64,000 nt of DNA. It comes from Euryodendron excelsum (taxonomy: Eukaryota > Streptophyta > Magnoliopsida > Ericales > Pentaphylacaceae). The DNA lies in NCBI GenBank assembly GCA_033060915.1, contig CM065393.1, positions 5,434,501-5,498,500 of the forward strand. The letters are read 5' to 3'. Positions 33,709-45,497 of the stretch are shown in pieces. The position numbers were made by a program, and so were the translations under genes. Numbering within the stretch: position 1 is the stretch's first letter; the number at the start of each line of letters is the position of its first letter. The notes beneath the pieces are model-generated. The model was not told where the DNA came from, searched no databases, and saw nothing but the letters and a program-made list of their open reading frames with translations.

Positions 33709-35275
33709 TGTAAGCCCCCCATTTTTGCCCACTCGGTAATCTTTGGTCCACATCGGTCTTCCAAATAAACGTTATAGCACAATCAAGCCTAAACTGGCTT
33801 TTCAAATTCCAGTCCAGTCAATTGGTCGCTTCCCGGGTGTGTAAGGCCTGATTGAAGCTAAAAAGACCAAAATGCCCTTAGGCACTCTAGGTAGCTTTCT
33901 GAGACCAGGTGATCTCCGAAACCAACACCATTGGAGACAGCTTTCTAAAACTGGGCGGTCTCTGAAACTAATCGCCACCATCAGAGTGATGAAAACACTC
34001 ACACACTTTAAACAGTTCACTTCTGGTGCTTGCTAGTCTGCCAATGCAGAATGTCTGTTATGCCCCTTGGCATTCATTAGTTTCTAGAGATTAGGCAATC
34101 TTCGGAACCAATATTAACACCAACACCGTCTGAGTGACGAAAACACTCATAAACCTTTAAGCCATTGGAGCGACTAGAACACTCACAAACCTTCAAGCCC
34201 TTAATGTCATAAGACCGAAAGCGCCTCTTTGCCGTGGCACTTTTTTTAAAAGAAAGAGAAACCTTTATAAACTAACTTGTCACAATCGTCGAAGTGATAG
34301 AAACACTCGTAAACCTAGGTCAACACCAGCACTTGCTAGCCCGATACGGTAAAAAATGACCAAACTATCCCTTGAGCACTCTAGCACGTCTTTCGAAAAA
34401 GTACTAAGTCCTCAAGATGGTAAGTCCACCCTCTATGACTGTCCCTTAATAGTTCAGCATGTTCAATATGCCAATCAAACCGACTCCGGACCCATTCCGA
34501 TGATACTTAGTCAAAATGAGCACTCCGACATGTCCTTTGAGAAAACACCAATCCCTCGAGACGGTAAGGCCACCTTCCTTCTCAAACTATCTCTAGACAG
34601 TCTGACATGTTTGATATACCACTCAAATCCATCCTGGTCCCATTTCGGAAAGTTCTAGTTAAAATGACCGTTTTGCCATTGGTGGCTCAGGTATTTCCTA
34701 AATCACATCGGCTTTGGGTACCAAACTGACATTTATTGGTATACCCCATTGAACATACCCGTCCATTTCCAAGCGAGCCCTTTAACCCCAAAACACTTCT
34801 AAGTCAACAAAGGCTTTCCAAAGCATCTCACAAATGCTCTGCTAGGGTTGTCTTTTTCTTCGATTCCTTGATTAAAACACACTGTCAAATGACTTGAGAA
34901 ATGTGTAAATTAGAGAATTCTCAAAAGTCCTTCCATCGATATAGCTCAATTGAAAAGTTCACATTCTGAAGCATTCGATCGCATGGCCCCAGAGTTGCCA
35001 CTTTGAAAACCCTTAGAGAGTCTCACAGATGCTCCAACAGGGTTGACTTTTTCTTCAAATCCTTGACTAAAATGCACCGACAAGTAACTTAAGAAATGCA
35101 TAAATTTTAAAGTTCCCTGAAGCTTGTCTGAAGGACCTCCCATTGGTACTGTTCGATTGAGGAGGTTGCTACCCGAAGGCCATGATCATATGGTTCGAAA
35201 ACGACCATTTTTGTAAACTCTCAGAGTGTCTAGCAGAAGCTCCAAAAAGCATATTTTCATGCACACTTCTTATTG
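33709..35275 (+). repeat. TE-D 3' LTR, truncated
   Basis: Starts TGTAAGCCCCCCA and follows the 5' LTR in order through GAGTGA..CACTC repeats (33960-34310), ~150-159-bp units (34350-34700) and the GTCAACAAAGGCTT..TGACTTGAGAAATG block to the equivalent of about 20850. At about 35275 it meets sequence that is the reverse complement of the end of the same LTR family. The missing half may lie beyond the window. Confidence 0.7.
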
Positions 35276-35958
35276 CATCTTGATTTTTACCTAAGCCCTC
35301 TTAGCTAGGGAAAAGTATGGTACTCTCTCTGTTAGAACTTACCCTCCTAAAAGGACAAGTGCGACGGGAGTTTGAATTTAAAAACTTGTTTTTAATATTG
35401 AATAAGGGCTTTTTAGAAAAATTTGGAGTCAGCACCTAGCATAATTAAAGATGTGCTAGGTCACCTAAAAGCTAGGTGTAATCTAAAGACTAAACTTAGG
35501 TTTTTTGAAAAGGTTTTAGAAATGTCCGTCTTAGGAAGGTTTTCAAAAAAGAGGTTTTTAGCAACTTTTTAAAAATATTTTTAAAGCCCTTTTATAACAC
35601 TTGACTCCGGTTTTGGTCTTTGAAATAGAAATCTATGGTTCGGGAGTTAGTTATGTTTAAGGAAGATACCTAAGATTATCACCTTTCCCCGCACTTTTGA
35701 CACCTACATGTCTATTCACCTTTAGTTCACTCACTTGAATCGTCGGTTACTAAAAATACACTTGTATCCATTTTAGAATTTGAAAAACGGGGTTTGGTCA
35801 TTACTTTTTGAATGAATAATGCATGATGTATATTTTTAAAAAGATGTTTGGAAATAGGAAGTTTTGAAGTGATTTGAGATGGAAATTTTGACTTGATAGA
35901 AACTTTTGAAAAGGGAACTTAATTTGAAATGAAGGTTATGACTGCACATTTTTTATAA
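35276..35958 (-). mobile_element. TE-D': inverted LTR of the TE-D family, proximal part
   Basis: On the minus strand this is the end of a TE-D-type LTR. The plus-strand words GTATGGTACTCTCTCTGTTAGAACTTACCCTCC (in parts, 35325-35357) are the reverse complement of the block at 28430-28465, and the hairpin is at 35435-35460. It continues to the position equivalent to about 22545 of the host LTR and is then interrupted by TE-C at 35959. Its very end is eroded, so no clean terminal TGTCGC is visible. Confidence 0.75.
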
Positions 35959-37559
35959 TATCCCAAACTTCTATTAACTGATTTAATGTGAAGTTTCTAA
36001 ATTCTATATTATTTTAACGTGCCATTGGATCAAAATGACCAATGTTAATGCATGTTGTAGGATATGCCTTATTTGCGAGACACATGGGATTAATTTTGAT
36101 GCGTGTCTTTTAGACACGCACACACACATCACCGACACGCACACACACACCCGTTCGGTAGGGAATGAGAGAAGAGAGAAAGAGCAAGAGAAGAAGAAGA
36201 CTAAGGAAGAGAAGATCAAGAAGAAAGGAGGGTCGAAGAACTTTAACCCAAGCTTGGGAATCCATTGTTGGAGTTGGGAAGCTTGAGAGAGAAAGGTAAA
36301 AACTCTATCTCTTGTAAATGTATAGTTGTGTGTATATGTATGTGTACCTAGGGTGTTTTTGGGTTTTGGTGACTCAATTGAGTCCCAATTAGTTATATTT
36401 TGAAAGCTTATAGCTCACATTCTAGGATTTGGGGTTGGGGTTTGGAAACCTCCAATTTTGTACATGTTAGGGTTAGAAATTTCAAACACTAGATCCTTTT
36501 ATTTAACTTGTCTATTTAGCTTCATTATGAGTTATTGTAGTCTTCTTGAGTCAATCATTGAACCCTAGAAGCATTGGAAATGTTTGGAAGAGATTTGGAT
36601 GAGTTTGGGTGAGAAAAACCCATTTTTGTTCAAGCTGGAGATTGGCTGCCGCACTAGAGCGCGATGTAGCGTGCTTGAGGGCGCTGGTGTTTGGACAAAA
36701 CACTACCTTAGCAGGGTCAAGCCTACTTGAGAGCGGGGTAATCTGGTCGGGACCCCACTCTAGCGCACCCAAACGTGCCTAAGGGGGCGGTCCTAGGTTA
36801 TATCTTTGACACTCTTTAGTATAATGGGCATAACTTGCCCTAAAAAACTCGGATTGATACACCGTTTGAAGTGTGGGAAAGTAGACTCATAGACCTTTAT
36901 ACTCATATAAAGTTTGTACTGTAATTTTTTATATTTTGTTAAATATTGAGGTTTTAATTTGATCCAAAGTTTTTATCAGCAACATTATTTTTCAGAATTT
37001 TAGTCCCTTTTCCATTGGACATAACTTCTTTATTCAGAATGTGTTTTCCACCCATGATCTATCAAATTAAGTCTTTAAGTCTATTTTTAAATGAATTTGA
37101 CATAGGATGTAAACTCATTATCCTAATATGAATGAGATGCAATGAATGAATCAGTGTTAAGGAATTCACGTTTTAAACCTCAACTTTTATGTTCTTGCAT
37201 TGCATCGAGGTCTTGTGTTTGATTCTTTGATATACTCTATGTATAGGAACACCCTTGTTTAGCACCAATTCTCAAGGATAGAGGTGAGTAACGATATGCC
37301 ATAAGTAAAATCCTATTATTTTTCCAAAGGTTTCCAAGTTTAATTGCATTGTCTATTGTTTTCAAGTTCAACTACTTTGCCTTCAAGTTCAATCATATTT
37401 CATTCATTTATTCCCCATGATTTCTATGCATCAATGATTATGTTATATATAAATGTCATGTTTTGAAATGCAATATTTTCTTGTTTATGATGCCAACTCG
37501 AGGTCATTCGTGGCAAGACTCTAAACTAGCAACGATGATCCTACGATAGGTGACGTGAA

Positions 37560-38400
37560 ATAATCTATCGCTATGTTGGATGACGTCACTTGACTTAAAG
37601 AGCCTATGTGTGACCTTTATGGTTATTATAACTAAGCCTAGATCTTATGATTGGCTTTAAGAGCCTATATGTGACCTTTATGGTTACTGTAATTGAGCCT
37701 AGCTCTCATGATTGGCCTAAAGCACTTTATGTTGCTAATAAATTAAGCATAGCTCTTAATGGCTGAGCCTAGCTCTCAAGATTGGCCTAAAACACTCTAT
37801 GTTGCTAATAAATTAAGCATAGCTCTTAATGACTGAGCTTAGCTCTCATGACTGGCCTAAAGTGCCATACGTGTGACCTTTGCAGTTATTATATTGGCCT
37901 AAAGAACCTTATACATGACCTTTACAATTACTATGTTGGCCTAAAGAGCCTAAAGAGTTTTATGCGTGACCTTCACGGTTACTATATTGGCCTAAACAGC
38001 CTTATGCATGACCTTTGCGGTTACCGTGATGCCTAATACCAGAAAGACCTCTTAAGTTGGGTGAAGTGAGGGATTGCAGACCAGAAAGACCTTTTAAGTG
38101 GGGTGAGGTTTGCAGCTACTGTGATGTCCAATATTAGAATGACCTCTTAAGTGGGTAAAGTGAGGGATTACAAACTAGAAAGACCTCTTAAGTGGGGTGT
38201 GGTTTGCGGTTACTATAATGCTCAATACTAGAAAAACATCTTAAGTGAGGTGAAGTAAGGGATTACATATCAGAAAGACCTCTTTAGTGGGTGAGGTTTG
38301 TGGTTACTGTGACGCCCAATACCAGAGAGACCTCCTAAGTGGGGTGAAGTGAGGGGTTTTAGACCAAAAAGACATTTTAAGTGGGGTCAGGTAATGCTAT
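37560..38400. repeat. Two tandem-repeat families inside the TE-C LTR
   Basis: From about 37595 to 38030 a unit of about 55-65 bp with GGCCTAAAGAGCCTTA, TGTGACCTTTATGG and TTACTAT words is repeated many times. From 38030 to 38400 a second unit takes over, with AGAAAGACCTCTTAAGTGGG and GTGAAGTGAGGGATT words, alternating in pairs of about 117 bp. The first family is repeated in the 3' LTR (62880-63250), which breaks off as the second begins. Confidence 0.85.
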
Positions 38401-39567
38401 GAGTTAAGTCCCACATCGCCTGGTGAAGTCAAAGTAAGGTGCCTTATAGGTAGGCACTCGAATATACTTTGTATAACACGTTTTAAAGTCATGTGGGTCA
38501 AGGCCCAAAGCTAACAATATTATACCCTGTGGATCTTGGGTTGCGACGATTACTATGTTGGCCTAAAGAGTTCTATGTGCGACCTAAGAGGGTTGCTTTG
38601 GAGCCTAGCTCATATATTGGGTTGTAGCACACTTATGCTTTTGAAACAAAAATTAAGGTATGTTTAAATGTTTATGACAAGTTATGTTATGCTTTACCAC
38701 GAACAAAGATATGTCACATCTCTCTTTTATAATACCACGCTTTTAAGGTTACTAATGTAAAGCCTAGCTCTAATGTAAAGACATAACACACTTATGTTCT
38801 AGAACGAGAAAAACGATTTGTTCAAATGCTTTATGACAAGTTACGTATGTTTTCACAAGTATTAATATCACGGCGTATCTTTCCTTTTTACCATATTATG
38901 ATATGCCTTACATTACCATGTCATGGTATGCTTATGACAAGCTACGTTATGCCATACGTGATCATGTTACGATTTGTATCTCAATCCTAGGATACTATGT
39001 TCAAAATTTTATAAATCTTACGATATAATGTTTCAATATAATGCTTATGCTACCTATGTTTTCAAATCTACGCCTTATACATTTTTTAGAACAATGATAT
39101 TTGATGTGTTTAATGTTATACGATGAGCTAAGATATACTCTTACGAGTTTACGATAGGTTACGCTCATGACAAGCTATGTCATGCTCTATGAGATCATGC
39201 TACGACATGCCTCTCTCTTTTTTACGACATTATGTTTTGGAGATGATGAATATTTTAATACGAAAGTCTATGCCACATTTGTCCTCAAACTTACGCTTAT
39301 ACGTTTATAGGTTCAAGCCATATATGCATATATATTTATCTATTGTCATATACATTAAATAGAAATGTTAGTTCATGGTATTTTATGCTCATACATCATT
39401 GTTATTTACTAAGCATTAGCTTACGTTTTCTAAAAATGTTTTCAGGTAACCAAACTGGGAAGCCTTAGGGGGAGTCCCACTACGTGAATATTTGGACTAC
39501 AGCCTATGGGCCTTATGATATGTAATGTGCATATAGGCGAAATCCTAATATTTTGTAATATTATAAT
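38400..39567. other. Rest of TE-C 5' LTR, no gene
   Basis: At 38405-38525 a short segment with AGTCCCACATCGCC and GTGGGTCAAGGCCCAAAGC words differs from its surroundings. It resembles the termini of small non-autonomous LTR elements that I have seen in plants. The rest repeats TATGACAAG(T/C)TACG-like words around 38660-39180. The 3' LTR lacks this part, so I cannot test what is insertion. Confidence 0.4.
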
Positions 39568-39572
39568 ATTAT

Positions 39573-41244
39573 TGTTGAGTCAATGCCTTGATTTTGATGA
39601 TAACAAAACATGGTTAAATGATCTAATAATTCTACTTAGTGTGCAGATGAATTATTAATTAGATCTTGACTTGAAGCTTATCATAATAGAGGATTTATGA
39701 TAAAAAGCATGATGGAGTGATGTATTCTACAATGGTGATGTTACAAGAGAATGAAGATGATGGATATCAAAGAAGAAGAATGAAAATGATCAAAGTATTG
39801 ATTTAAAAGATTGAAGACTTTGAGTACTTGAAGATATCTTGCAAGAATGGGAAGAAAAAGATACCAACTCAAAATATGGAAGTTTTCTTAGAAGATGTAA
39901 AGATGTCTTGAAGACATGGAAGGAATCACAAGATTTGTAAAGCTTTCTTGAGTTGTTGAAGTCCATGGAGAAGCCATGTTGTTTGAAGAAATGAAGATTC
40001 TAAGTCATGGAAGCTCTCTTGAAGATATTGAAGAAGACTTGAATCAATAGATGAAGCTATGATAATGGAAGAGCTCTACAAGTGATGAAAATGAAGAAAA
40101 CTCACCTTGAATGGATTGAAGATGTTCTTGGAGTCATCTAATCTTGAAGAAGTGTTTGCAAGCTTTAAAAAGCCTATTTAGATGATCCTTGAAGAGATTG
40201 GAAGCTTTGAAAAAGAATGAAGAAAAGTTACAAAAATATGGGTTTTTTGGAAAAAGGGTCGACTCCTCAAGTTAAAAGAGCCGACTCATTCGAACAGAGC
40301 CTTGGAATTCTGCTGGAAGCTTAAAAGAGTCGACTCCTGGCCAAAAAGAGTCGACTCATTGCAACAGAGAACAAACAATTCTGCAGACTGCTGAAAAGAG
40401 TCGACTCCTAGGACAAAAGAGTCGACTCATTTGGACAGAAACTTGAAAAATCTGTTGAAATGCAAAAAGAGTCGACTCATTGAGAAAAGAGTCGACTCCT
40501 AGACTCTAACGGCTAGTTTTCTGACAGACGGTATGGGCACAAACACAACCAAATCTTCTCCCATACTTCTCCAACGGCTAGAATCGATCCATACCTATAT
40601 ATATGAGATATATACAGCTTCAAAGATGCAAGGAAGAGCAATTATACCATTCATATCAAGTGCTTCAAAGCTAAAAATCACCTGCACCTAACTGTTACAT
40701 ATTCTTGCTGAGTGTTTAAAGTTATCCATTGAGTTGTATTCATTTGTATACTCACTAGGAGAGTCACTCTTTGTATAATCTTCATTCATTCTTGTTTGGG
40801 AGGGTTTGTAACCTTGTAAGTTTAAGTGTTCTTGGGAAAAACACTTGTAAGTTTAAGAGAAGCTTGGACAAAATCTCTTGGGTTTTGAAAGCTTGGGAAG
40901 AAGCTTTTGTAAAGAGTGAGCTGGGCACTCGTGGCACAACCAGCGGCTGTGTAAGGTGTATTGCATAGTGGAATTCCTTCGAAAGGATCGAAGAAGAGAG
41001 GACGTAGGCAAGGTTGGCCGAACCTCTATAAATCTGGTGCATATTTCTTCTGCCTCTGTTTTGCTTACTTGCTTATTATGCATGCTTGCAAATACTTGCT
41101 CTAATGTACACTTCATTTGCTTGATACATATACTTTGATTATTTGTTACTAAAATCCATAAACGATTTTTTAGTTGAAACTCTTGTTAAAAATTCTATAA
41201 AACCCAATTCACCCCCCCTCTTGGGTTGCCTACTTGGGCCAACA
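39573..41244 (+). repeat. TE-A 5' LTR
   Basis: Starts TGTTGAGTC and ends GGGCCAACA. U3 contains the 71-bp paired-palindrome array (40256-40498). A TATA-like run TATATATAT is at 40596-40604, placing transcription start near 40625-40640. The downstream part contains TTGTATAATCTTCATTC and a CCCCCCC run near the end. Confidence 0.95.
40256..40498. promoter_or_regulatory. 71-bp paired-palindrome array in TE-A U3 (4 units)
   Basis: The 10-bp palindrome GAGTCGACTC or a one-base variant starts at 40256, 40278, 40327, 40348, 40398, 40419, 40469 and 40489. Sites come in pairs 22, 21, 21 and 20 bp apart, and the pairs repeat at exactly 71, 71 and 71 bp. Pair spacing of about two helix turns puts both sites on one face of the DNA. 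The array ends about 100 bp upstream of the TATA-like box, a fitting place for an enhancer. The binding factor is unknown. Confidence 0.88.
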
Positions 41245-41245
41245 A

Positions 41246-41258
41246 TTGGTATCAGAGC
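41246..41258 (+). promoter_or_regulatory. TE-A primer-binding site
   Basis: TTGGTATCAGAGC lies two bases after the LTR. It contains the standard complement of the plant initiator tRNA-Met 3' end used to prime minus-strand synthesis. Confidence 0.92.
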
Positions 41259-41300
41259 TAGTACTCTAGTTTAAAGGCTTAACATCCTTAGAGTTGATCC

Positions 41301-42632
41301 ATGGCAACCATGTTTGGAAGCTCTCTAGGTGAGGGTCAATCCACTAATAGACCTCCAATGTTTAATGGTATAAACTACAACTATTGGAAGAATAGAATGA
41401 GGATTTATATTCAATCCGTTGATTATGAGTTATGGATGATTATCGTTAATGGTCCTAAAACTCCCAGCAAAGTTATTGAAAGAGAAGTTATCCCCAAACC
41501 TGAAAATGAATGGGATGAGAATGACATGAAGCTTATGCAATCTAATGCTAAGGCTATGAATATCTTATATTGTGCATTAGATCCAAATGAGTTCAATAGA
41601 ATTTCTACCTGTGAATCTGCCAAAGAAATTTGGGACAGACTTGAAGTAACTCATGAAGGAACAAATCAGGTCAAGGAGTCAAAAATTAACATTCTTGTGC
41701 ATAACTATGAATTATTTAGAATGAAATCTGATGAGTCTATAACTGAGATGTTCACCAGATTTACTGACATTGTAAATGGCTTAAAGTCTCTTGGAAAAGT
41801 GTATCCTAACAGTGAACAGGTGAGAAAAATCTTAAGATCACTGCCAAAGACATGGGAAGCAAAGGTGACAGCCATTCAAGAAGCTAAAGACCTCAACATT
41901 TTACCTCTTGAAGAACTTCTTGGCTCTCTTATGACTTATGAGCTAACCCGAAAACAGAATGCTCAAGAAGAAGAGGACAAGAAAAAGAAGTCGGTTGCAT
42001 TCAAGACCACCACATCAGAAAATGAATCTGAAAGTGAAGAAGAAGATGAGGAAGATCTTGCTCTCATCACAAGAAAATTCAAGAGATTCATGAGAAGAAG
42101 GTGGAAGGGAGGAAAGAAGATTGAAGCAAAAGGTGAATCCAACAACAAGGATTCTACCATCATATGCTACGAATGCAAAAAGCCAGGACACATGAGAAAT
42201 GAGTGTCCTCAGCTGAAAAAGAAAGGAAAGAAAGAAAGAGGGAAGAAGGCTCTAGCTGCAACATGGAGTGACAGTGAGGATTCAAGCTTAGATGAATCTG
42301 AAACTCATGAAGTAGCCAACCTATGTCTTATGGCACATGAAGAAGAAACAGAGGTAACTAATTCTGATTTTTCTTTTAATGAATTGCAAGATGCTTTTGA
42401 TGATTTGATAGTTGAATTTAAAAAGCTAAGCATCAAAAACAATCTTCTCAAGAATATGGTATTCACTCTCACAGAAGAAAGTGAAGAGTTACAAAATGAA
42501 AATGACATTTTGAAAAATGAAAACTCTGTTTTAAAAGAAAAAGTCACTGATTTAGAAAAATCTCTTTCTAAATGTGTCAATGGAAGAGATAAACTTGATG
42601 TTTATGCTTGGAAAACGAAATTGCTCTCTTGA
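41301..42632 (+). CDS. gag: TE-A Gag with CCHC knuckle and C-terminal coiled coil
   Basis: Codes for the 443-residue structural protein that forms the particle and packages RNA. ATG at 41301 is the first start after the primer site. Residues about 20-230 are the Copia Gag core (NYNYWKNRMRIYIQS, LPKTWEAKVTAI, LEELLGSLMTYE). A Lys/Glu-rich linker precedes a perfect C-x2-C-x4-H-x4-C zinc knuckle at residues 289-302. Residues about 358-430 are Leu/Glu/Lys/Asn-rich with heptad spacing, a likely coiled coil as in other Sirevirus Gags. The frame stops with TGA at 42630-42632, before a second, damaged CCHC segment near 42695-42735, so Gag and Pol are not in one frame here. Confidence 0.92.
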   Translation: MATMFGSSLGEGQSTNRPPMFNGINYNYWKNRMRIYIQSVDYELWMIIVNGPKTPSKVIEREVIPKPENEWDENDMKLMQSNAKAMNILYCALDPNEFNRISTCESAKEIWDRLEVTHEGTNQVKESKINILVHNYELFRMKSDESITEMFTRFTDIVNGLKSLGKVYPNSEQVRKILRSLPKTWEAKVTAIQEAKDLNILPLEELLGSLMTYELTRKQNAQEEEDKKKKSVAFKTTTSENESESEEEDEEDLALITRKFKRFMRRRWKGGKKIEAKGESNNKDSTIICYECKKPGHMRNECPQLKKKGKKERGKKALAATWSDSEDSSLDESETHEVANLCLMAHEEETEVTNSDFSFNELQDAFDDLIVEFKKLSIKNNLLKNMVFTLTEESEELQNENDILKNENSVLKEKVTDLEKSLSKCVNGRDKLDVYAWKTKLLS

Positions 42633-42962
42633 CAAGGCTGGAATAGGTTACAATGTTTTTTAAACATAAAAAGTTTACAAAAGCACCAATCACATGCTTC
42701 TATTGTCATAAGAGAGGTCACTTTGCAATCAATGTTTTCTTATACAACAATCTCATGTTGTCAAGAAAGCTTGGGTTCCAAAAGGAACATTGAAGACTAA
42801 CTCCACTGGACCCAAGATGATTTGGGTACCAAAGGTCAAAGGTTGAGTTGCTTATTTTGTAGGTGTGTCTTCAAGCCAACTCCAAAAAGGATCAATGGTA
42901 CTTGGACAGTGGCTGTTCAAGACATATGACTGGAGATGAAACTCAATTCACTTTCTCTCACA
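42633..42962 (+). pseudogene. TE-A gag-pol junction and protease start, frame-broken
   Basis: Coding similarity continues but switches frame several times. There is a second zinc-knuckle-like CFYCHKRGH near 42697, then a KKAWVPKGT / IWVPKVKG segment ending in TGA at 42844-42846, then the aspartic protease start [14 protein letters not shown] with the catalytic DSG at 42905-42913. The protease frame is lost at the T run 42952-42954, where TE-B has one T fewer. These are single-base length changes, so sequencing error in short runs cannot be excluded. Confidence 0.8.
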
Positions 42963-45497
42963 CCAAAAGATGGAGGATTGGTCACTTTTGGAGATAATAG
43001 CAAAGGCAAGATCATCGGTATAGGTAGTATTGGTAAAAATTCTTCAACTTCTATTGAGAATGTTCTACTTGTTAAAGGACTTAAACACAACCTGTTAAGC
43101 ATTAGTCAATTGTGTGACAAAGGTTGCAAAGTAGTGTTTGAATCATCTAAATGTAATGTAGTAAACATAAATGATAACAAGATCATATTGACTGGCCAAA
43201 GACAAGGCAATATTTACACTTTCAACTTAAATGAATTATCTTCTTGTAAGATCAAATGCCTTGCTGCTGTGAGCAAAGAGGATAGTTGGTTGTGGCATAG
43301 AAGGCTTGGCCATATTAGTATGAGTATTATTTCAAAAATTTCTAAAAATGAGTTAGTAAATGGTCTTCCCAAACTTAATTTTGAAAAAGACAAAACTTGT
43401 GATGCATGTCAAATGGGAAAACAAACCAGAGTATCTTTTAAATCTACCAACATGCTCTCTACTTCTAGACCACTTCAACTATTGCATATGGATTTGTTTG
43501 GACCAACTAGAACTCTAAGCTTAGCTGGTAAACAATATGCTCTTGTCATTGTTGATGATTACTCAAGGTTCACATGGACATTCTTTCTAGCTCACAAAGA
43601 TGAAACAATTGCTTTCTTTACTAAATTTTGTAAAAGGGTTCAAAACGAAAAAGGATTTACAATCACAGCAATTAGGACTGACCATGGTGGTGAGTTTGAT
43701 TGCAAACCTTTTGAAACATATTGTGATGAAAATGGTTTTGAACATAACTTTTCAGCACCTAGAACTCCTCAACAAAATGGAGTTGTTGAAAGGAAAAACA
43801 GGACTTTGGAAGAAATGGGGAGAACAATGCTTTGTGAAAATAATTTGCCAAAATATTTTTGGGCTGAAGCTGTTAACACAGCTTGCTATGTGTTAAACAG
43901 AGTTTTGGTAAGAAAATTTTTAAATAAAACCCCATACGAGCTTTGGAAAAACAAGAAATCAAGTGTTTCATATTTTAAAGCTTTTGGATGTAAATGCTTT
44001 GTGTTGAATAATAATAAGGACAACCTTGGTAAATTTGATGCAAAATCTGATGAAGCCATCTTTCTAGGATATTCCTCACATAGCAAGGCTTATAGAGTTT
44101 ACAATAAGAAAACCTTAGTTGTTGAAGAATCAATTCATGTTACTTTTGATGAACTAAACTCTTTGTCTAGAAAGGCTGTGAATGATGATATAGATGATGT
44201 GGAGAAGAACTTGGATAAGATGAACATTGATCAAACTCAAAATGAAGCTTCACCACATGACAAAGGAAATCAAGATGACTCCTCAAGCCAACAAAATGAG
44301 AATGAAGGATTGCCAAAAGAGTGGAAATTTGTCCACAACCATCCAACAGAGCAAATACTAGGTGATCCATCACAAGGGGTAAGAACAAGATCATCTCTTA
44401 GAAATGTGTGTAATCATCTTGCTTTCCTTTCACAAATAGAACCAAAATGTTTTCAAGATGCTGAAAATGATGAGTCATGGATTATGGCCATGCAAGAAGA
44501 ATTAAACCAATTTGAAAGGAATAAGGTTTGGAATCTTGTTCCTAGACCTAAAGATCATCCTGTAATTGGAACCAAATGGGTGTTTAGAAACAAGATGGAT
44601 GAATCTGGAACCATTATTAGAAACAAGGCTAGACTTGTAGCTCAAGGCTATAGTCAAGAAGAAGGTATTGATTTTGATGAGACGTATGCACCTGTAGCTA
44701 GATTAGAAGCTATTAGAATGTTGCTTGCATTTTCATGTTTCAAGAATTTCAAACTCTATCAAATGGATGTGAAGAGTGCATTCTTGAATGGTTTTATTTC
44801 TGAAGAGGTGTATGTTGAACAACCTCCTGGCTTTGAAAATCCTATATTTTCAGAACATGTTTTCAAACTTACTAAGGCATTATATGGTTTAAAGCAAGCT
44901 CCAAGGGCCTGGTATGAAAGGCTAAGCAAATTTTTAACCGAAAATGATTTTACGAGAGGTAAGGTTGATACAACTCTTTTTATAAAGGTTAAAAATCATG
45001 ACATGTTGCTTGTGCAAATTTATGTTGATGACATTATATTTGGCTCTACTAATGAAAAGCTTTGCAAAGAATTTGCTAAGTGTATGCAGGGTGAGTTTGA
45101 GATGAGCATGATGGGTGAGCTCAATTACTTCCTTGGACTTCAAATCAAACAATCAAGGGAAGGAATTTTCATTAACCAAGCTAAGTACATCAAAGATCTA
45201 CTCAAGAAGTTTGGGCTGGAAAATGCGAAACCATTGGGCACTCCTATGAATACTTCAACAAAACTTGACAGTGATGAGAAAGGTATTTCGGTAGATACCA
45301 AGCTATATAGAAGTATGATAGGCTCATTGCTCTATTTGACTGCTAGTAGGCCTGATATTATGTTTAGTGTATGTTTGTGTGCTCGATTTCAAACTAATCC
45401 AAAGGAATCACATGTTGTTGCTGTTAAACGAATATTTAGATACCTTAAGCACACACCTAATCTTGGATTGTGGTATCCTAAAAAAACACATCTTTGA
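42936..45497 (+). CDS. pol: TE-A Pol: rest of protease, integrase, reverse transcriptase
   Basis: A single 853-codon frame. Its ATG is internal to the protease and is probably not a natural start. After the protease tail ([20 protein letters not shown]) comes the integrase HHCC region ([10 protein letters not shown] ... CDACQMGK, about residues 122-156). The integrase core follows with Asp186, Asp249 and Glu285 in D-x35-E spacing, in the motifs [15 protein letters not shown] and [10 protein letters not shown] spans about residues 530-770 with [40 protein letters not shown] and active site YVDD at residues 696-699 (45021-45032). All catalytic residues are present. The frame stops at 45495-45497 because the run of seven A at 45480-45486 puts RNase H out of phase. 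Confidence 0.93.
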   Translation: MKLNSLSLTPKDGGLVTFGDNSKGKIIGIGSIGKNSSTSIENVLLVKGLKHNLLSISQLCDKGCKVVFESSKCNVVNINDNKIILTGQRQGNIYTFNLNELSSCKIKCLAAVSKEDSWLWHRRLGHISMSIISKISKNELVNGLPKLNFEKDKTCDACQMGKQTRVSFKSTNMLSTSRPLQLLHMDLFGPTRTLSLAGKQYALVIVDDYSRFTWTFFLAHKDETIAFFTKFCKRVQNEKGFTITAIRTDHGGEFDCKPFETYCDENGFEHNFSAPRTPQQNGVVERKNRTLEEMGRTMLCENNLPKYFWAEAVNTACYVLNRVLVRKFLNKTPYELWKNKKSSVSYFKAFGCKCFVLNNNKDNLGKFDAKSDEAIFLGYSSHSKAYRVYNKKTLVVEESIHVTFDELNSLSRKAVNDDIDDVEKNLDKMNIDQTQNEASPHDKGNQDDSSSQQNENEGLPKEWKFVHNHPTEQILGDPSQGVRTRSSLRNVCNHLAFLSQIEPKCFQDAENDESWIMAMQEELNQFERNKVWNLVPRPKDHPVIGTKWVFRNKMDESGTIIRNKARLVAQGYSQEEGIDFDETYAPVARLEAIRMLLAFSCFKNFKLYQMDVKSAFLNGFISEEVYVEQPPGFENPIFSEHVFKLTKALYGLKQAPRAWYERLSKFLTENDFTRGKVDTTLFIKVKNHDMLLVQIYVDDIIFGSTNEKLCKEFAKCMQGEFEMSMMGELNYFLGLQIKQSREGIFINQAKYIKDLLKKFGLENAKPLGTPMNTSTKLDSDEKGISVDTKLYRSMIGSLLYLTASRPDIMFSVCLCARFQTNPKESHVVAVKRIFRYLKHTPNLGLWYPKKTHL

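Larger units (their letters stand above)
19237..35275 (+). mobile_element. TE-D: large non-coding LTR retrotransposon with nested insertions
   Basis: 5' LTR 19237-28508 (about 3.98 kb once the nested solo LTR is removed), primer-binding-like site from 28511, interior to 33708, and a 3' LTR from 33709 that is cut at about 35275. Both LTRs begin TGTAAGC and share the same order of short-repeat blocks, but they look only about 70-75% alike by eye, so the element is old or is built from two related copies. The interior has no recognisable gag or pol, so it would have needed proteins from a relative. The LTR length, pyrimidine-rich U3/R and primer site TAGTGACTCCACTGGGGAC remind me of the Tat/Ogre branch of Ty3 elements. 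That assignment is inference. Confidence 0.65.
35959..39572 (+). repeat. TE-C 5' LTR, first part (up to TE-A)
   Basis: Starts TATCCCAAACTT (TG changed to TA) and runs to the target word ATTAT (39568-39572). It aligns with the 3' LTR from 61274: for example TAATGTGAAGTTTCTAAATTCTAT against TAATGTGAATTTCCTAAATTCTAT in parts. A CA-rich microsatellite is at 36118-36150. A GC-rich stretch with GCGC words is at 36650-36780. Tandem repeats follow at 37560-38400. Confidence 0.8.

Noticed and set aside
40771..41138. LTR open frames repeated at 50303-50620 as genes
   Set aside because: They lie wholly in the two TE-A LTRs. Identity reflects LTR duplication, not a gene family.
41423..42580. Minus-strand open frames opposite TE-A gag and pol
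   Set aside because: They mirror the codon bias of the plus-strand gag and pol frames and have no motifs.
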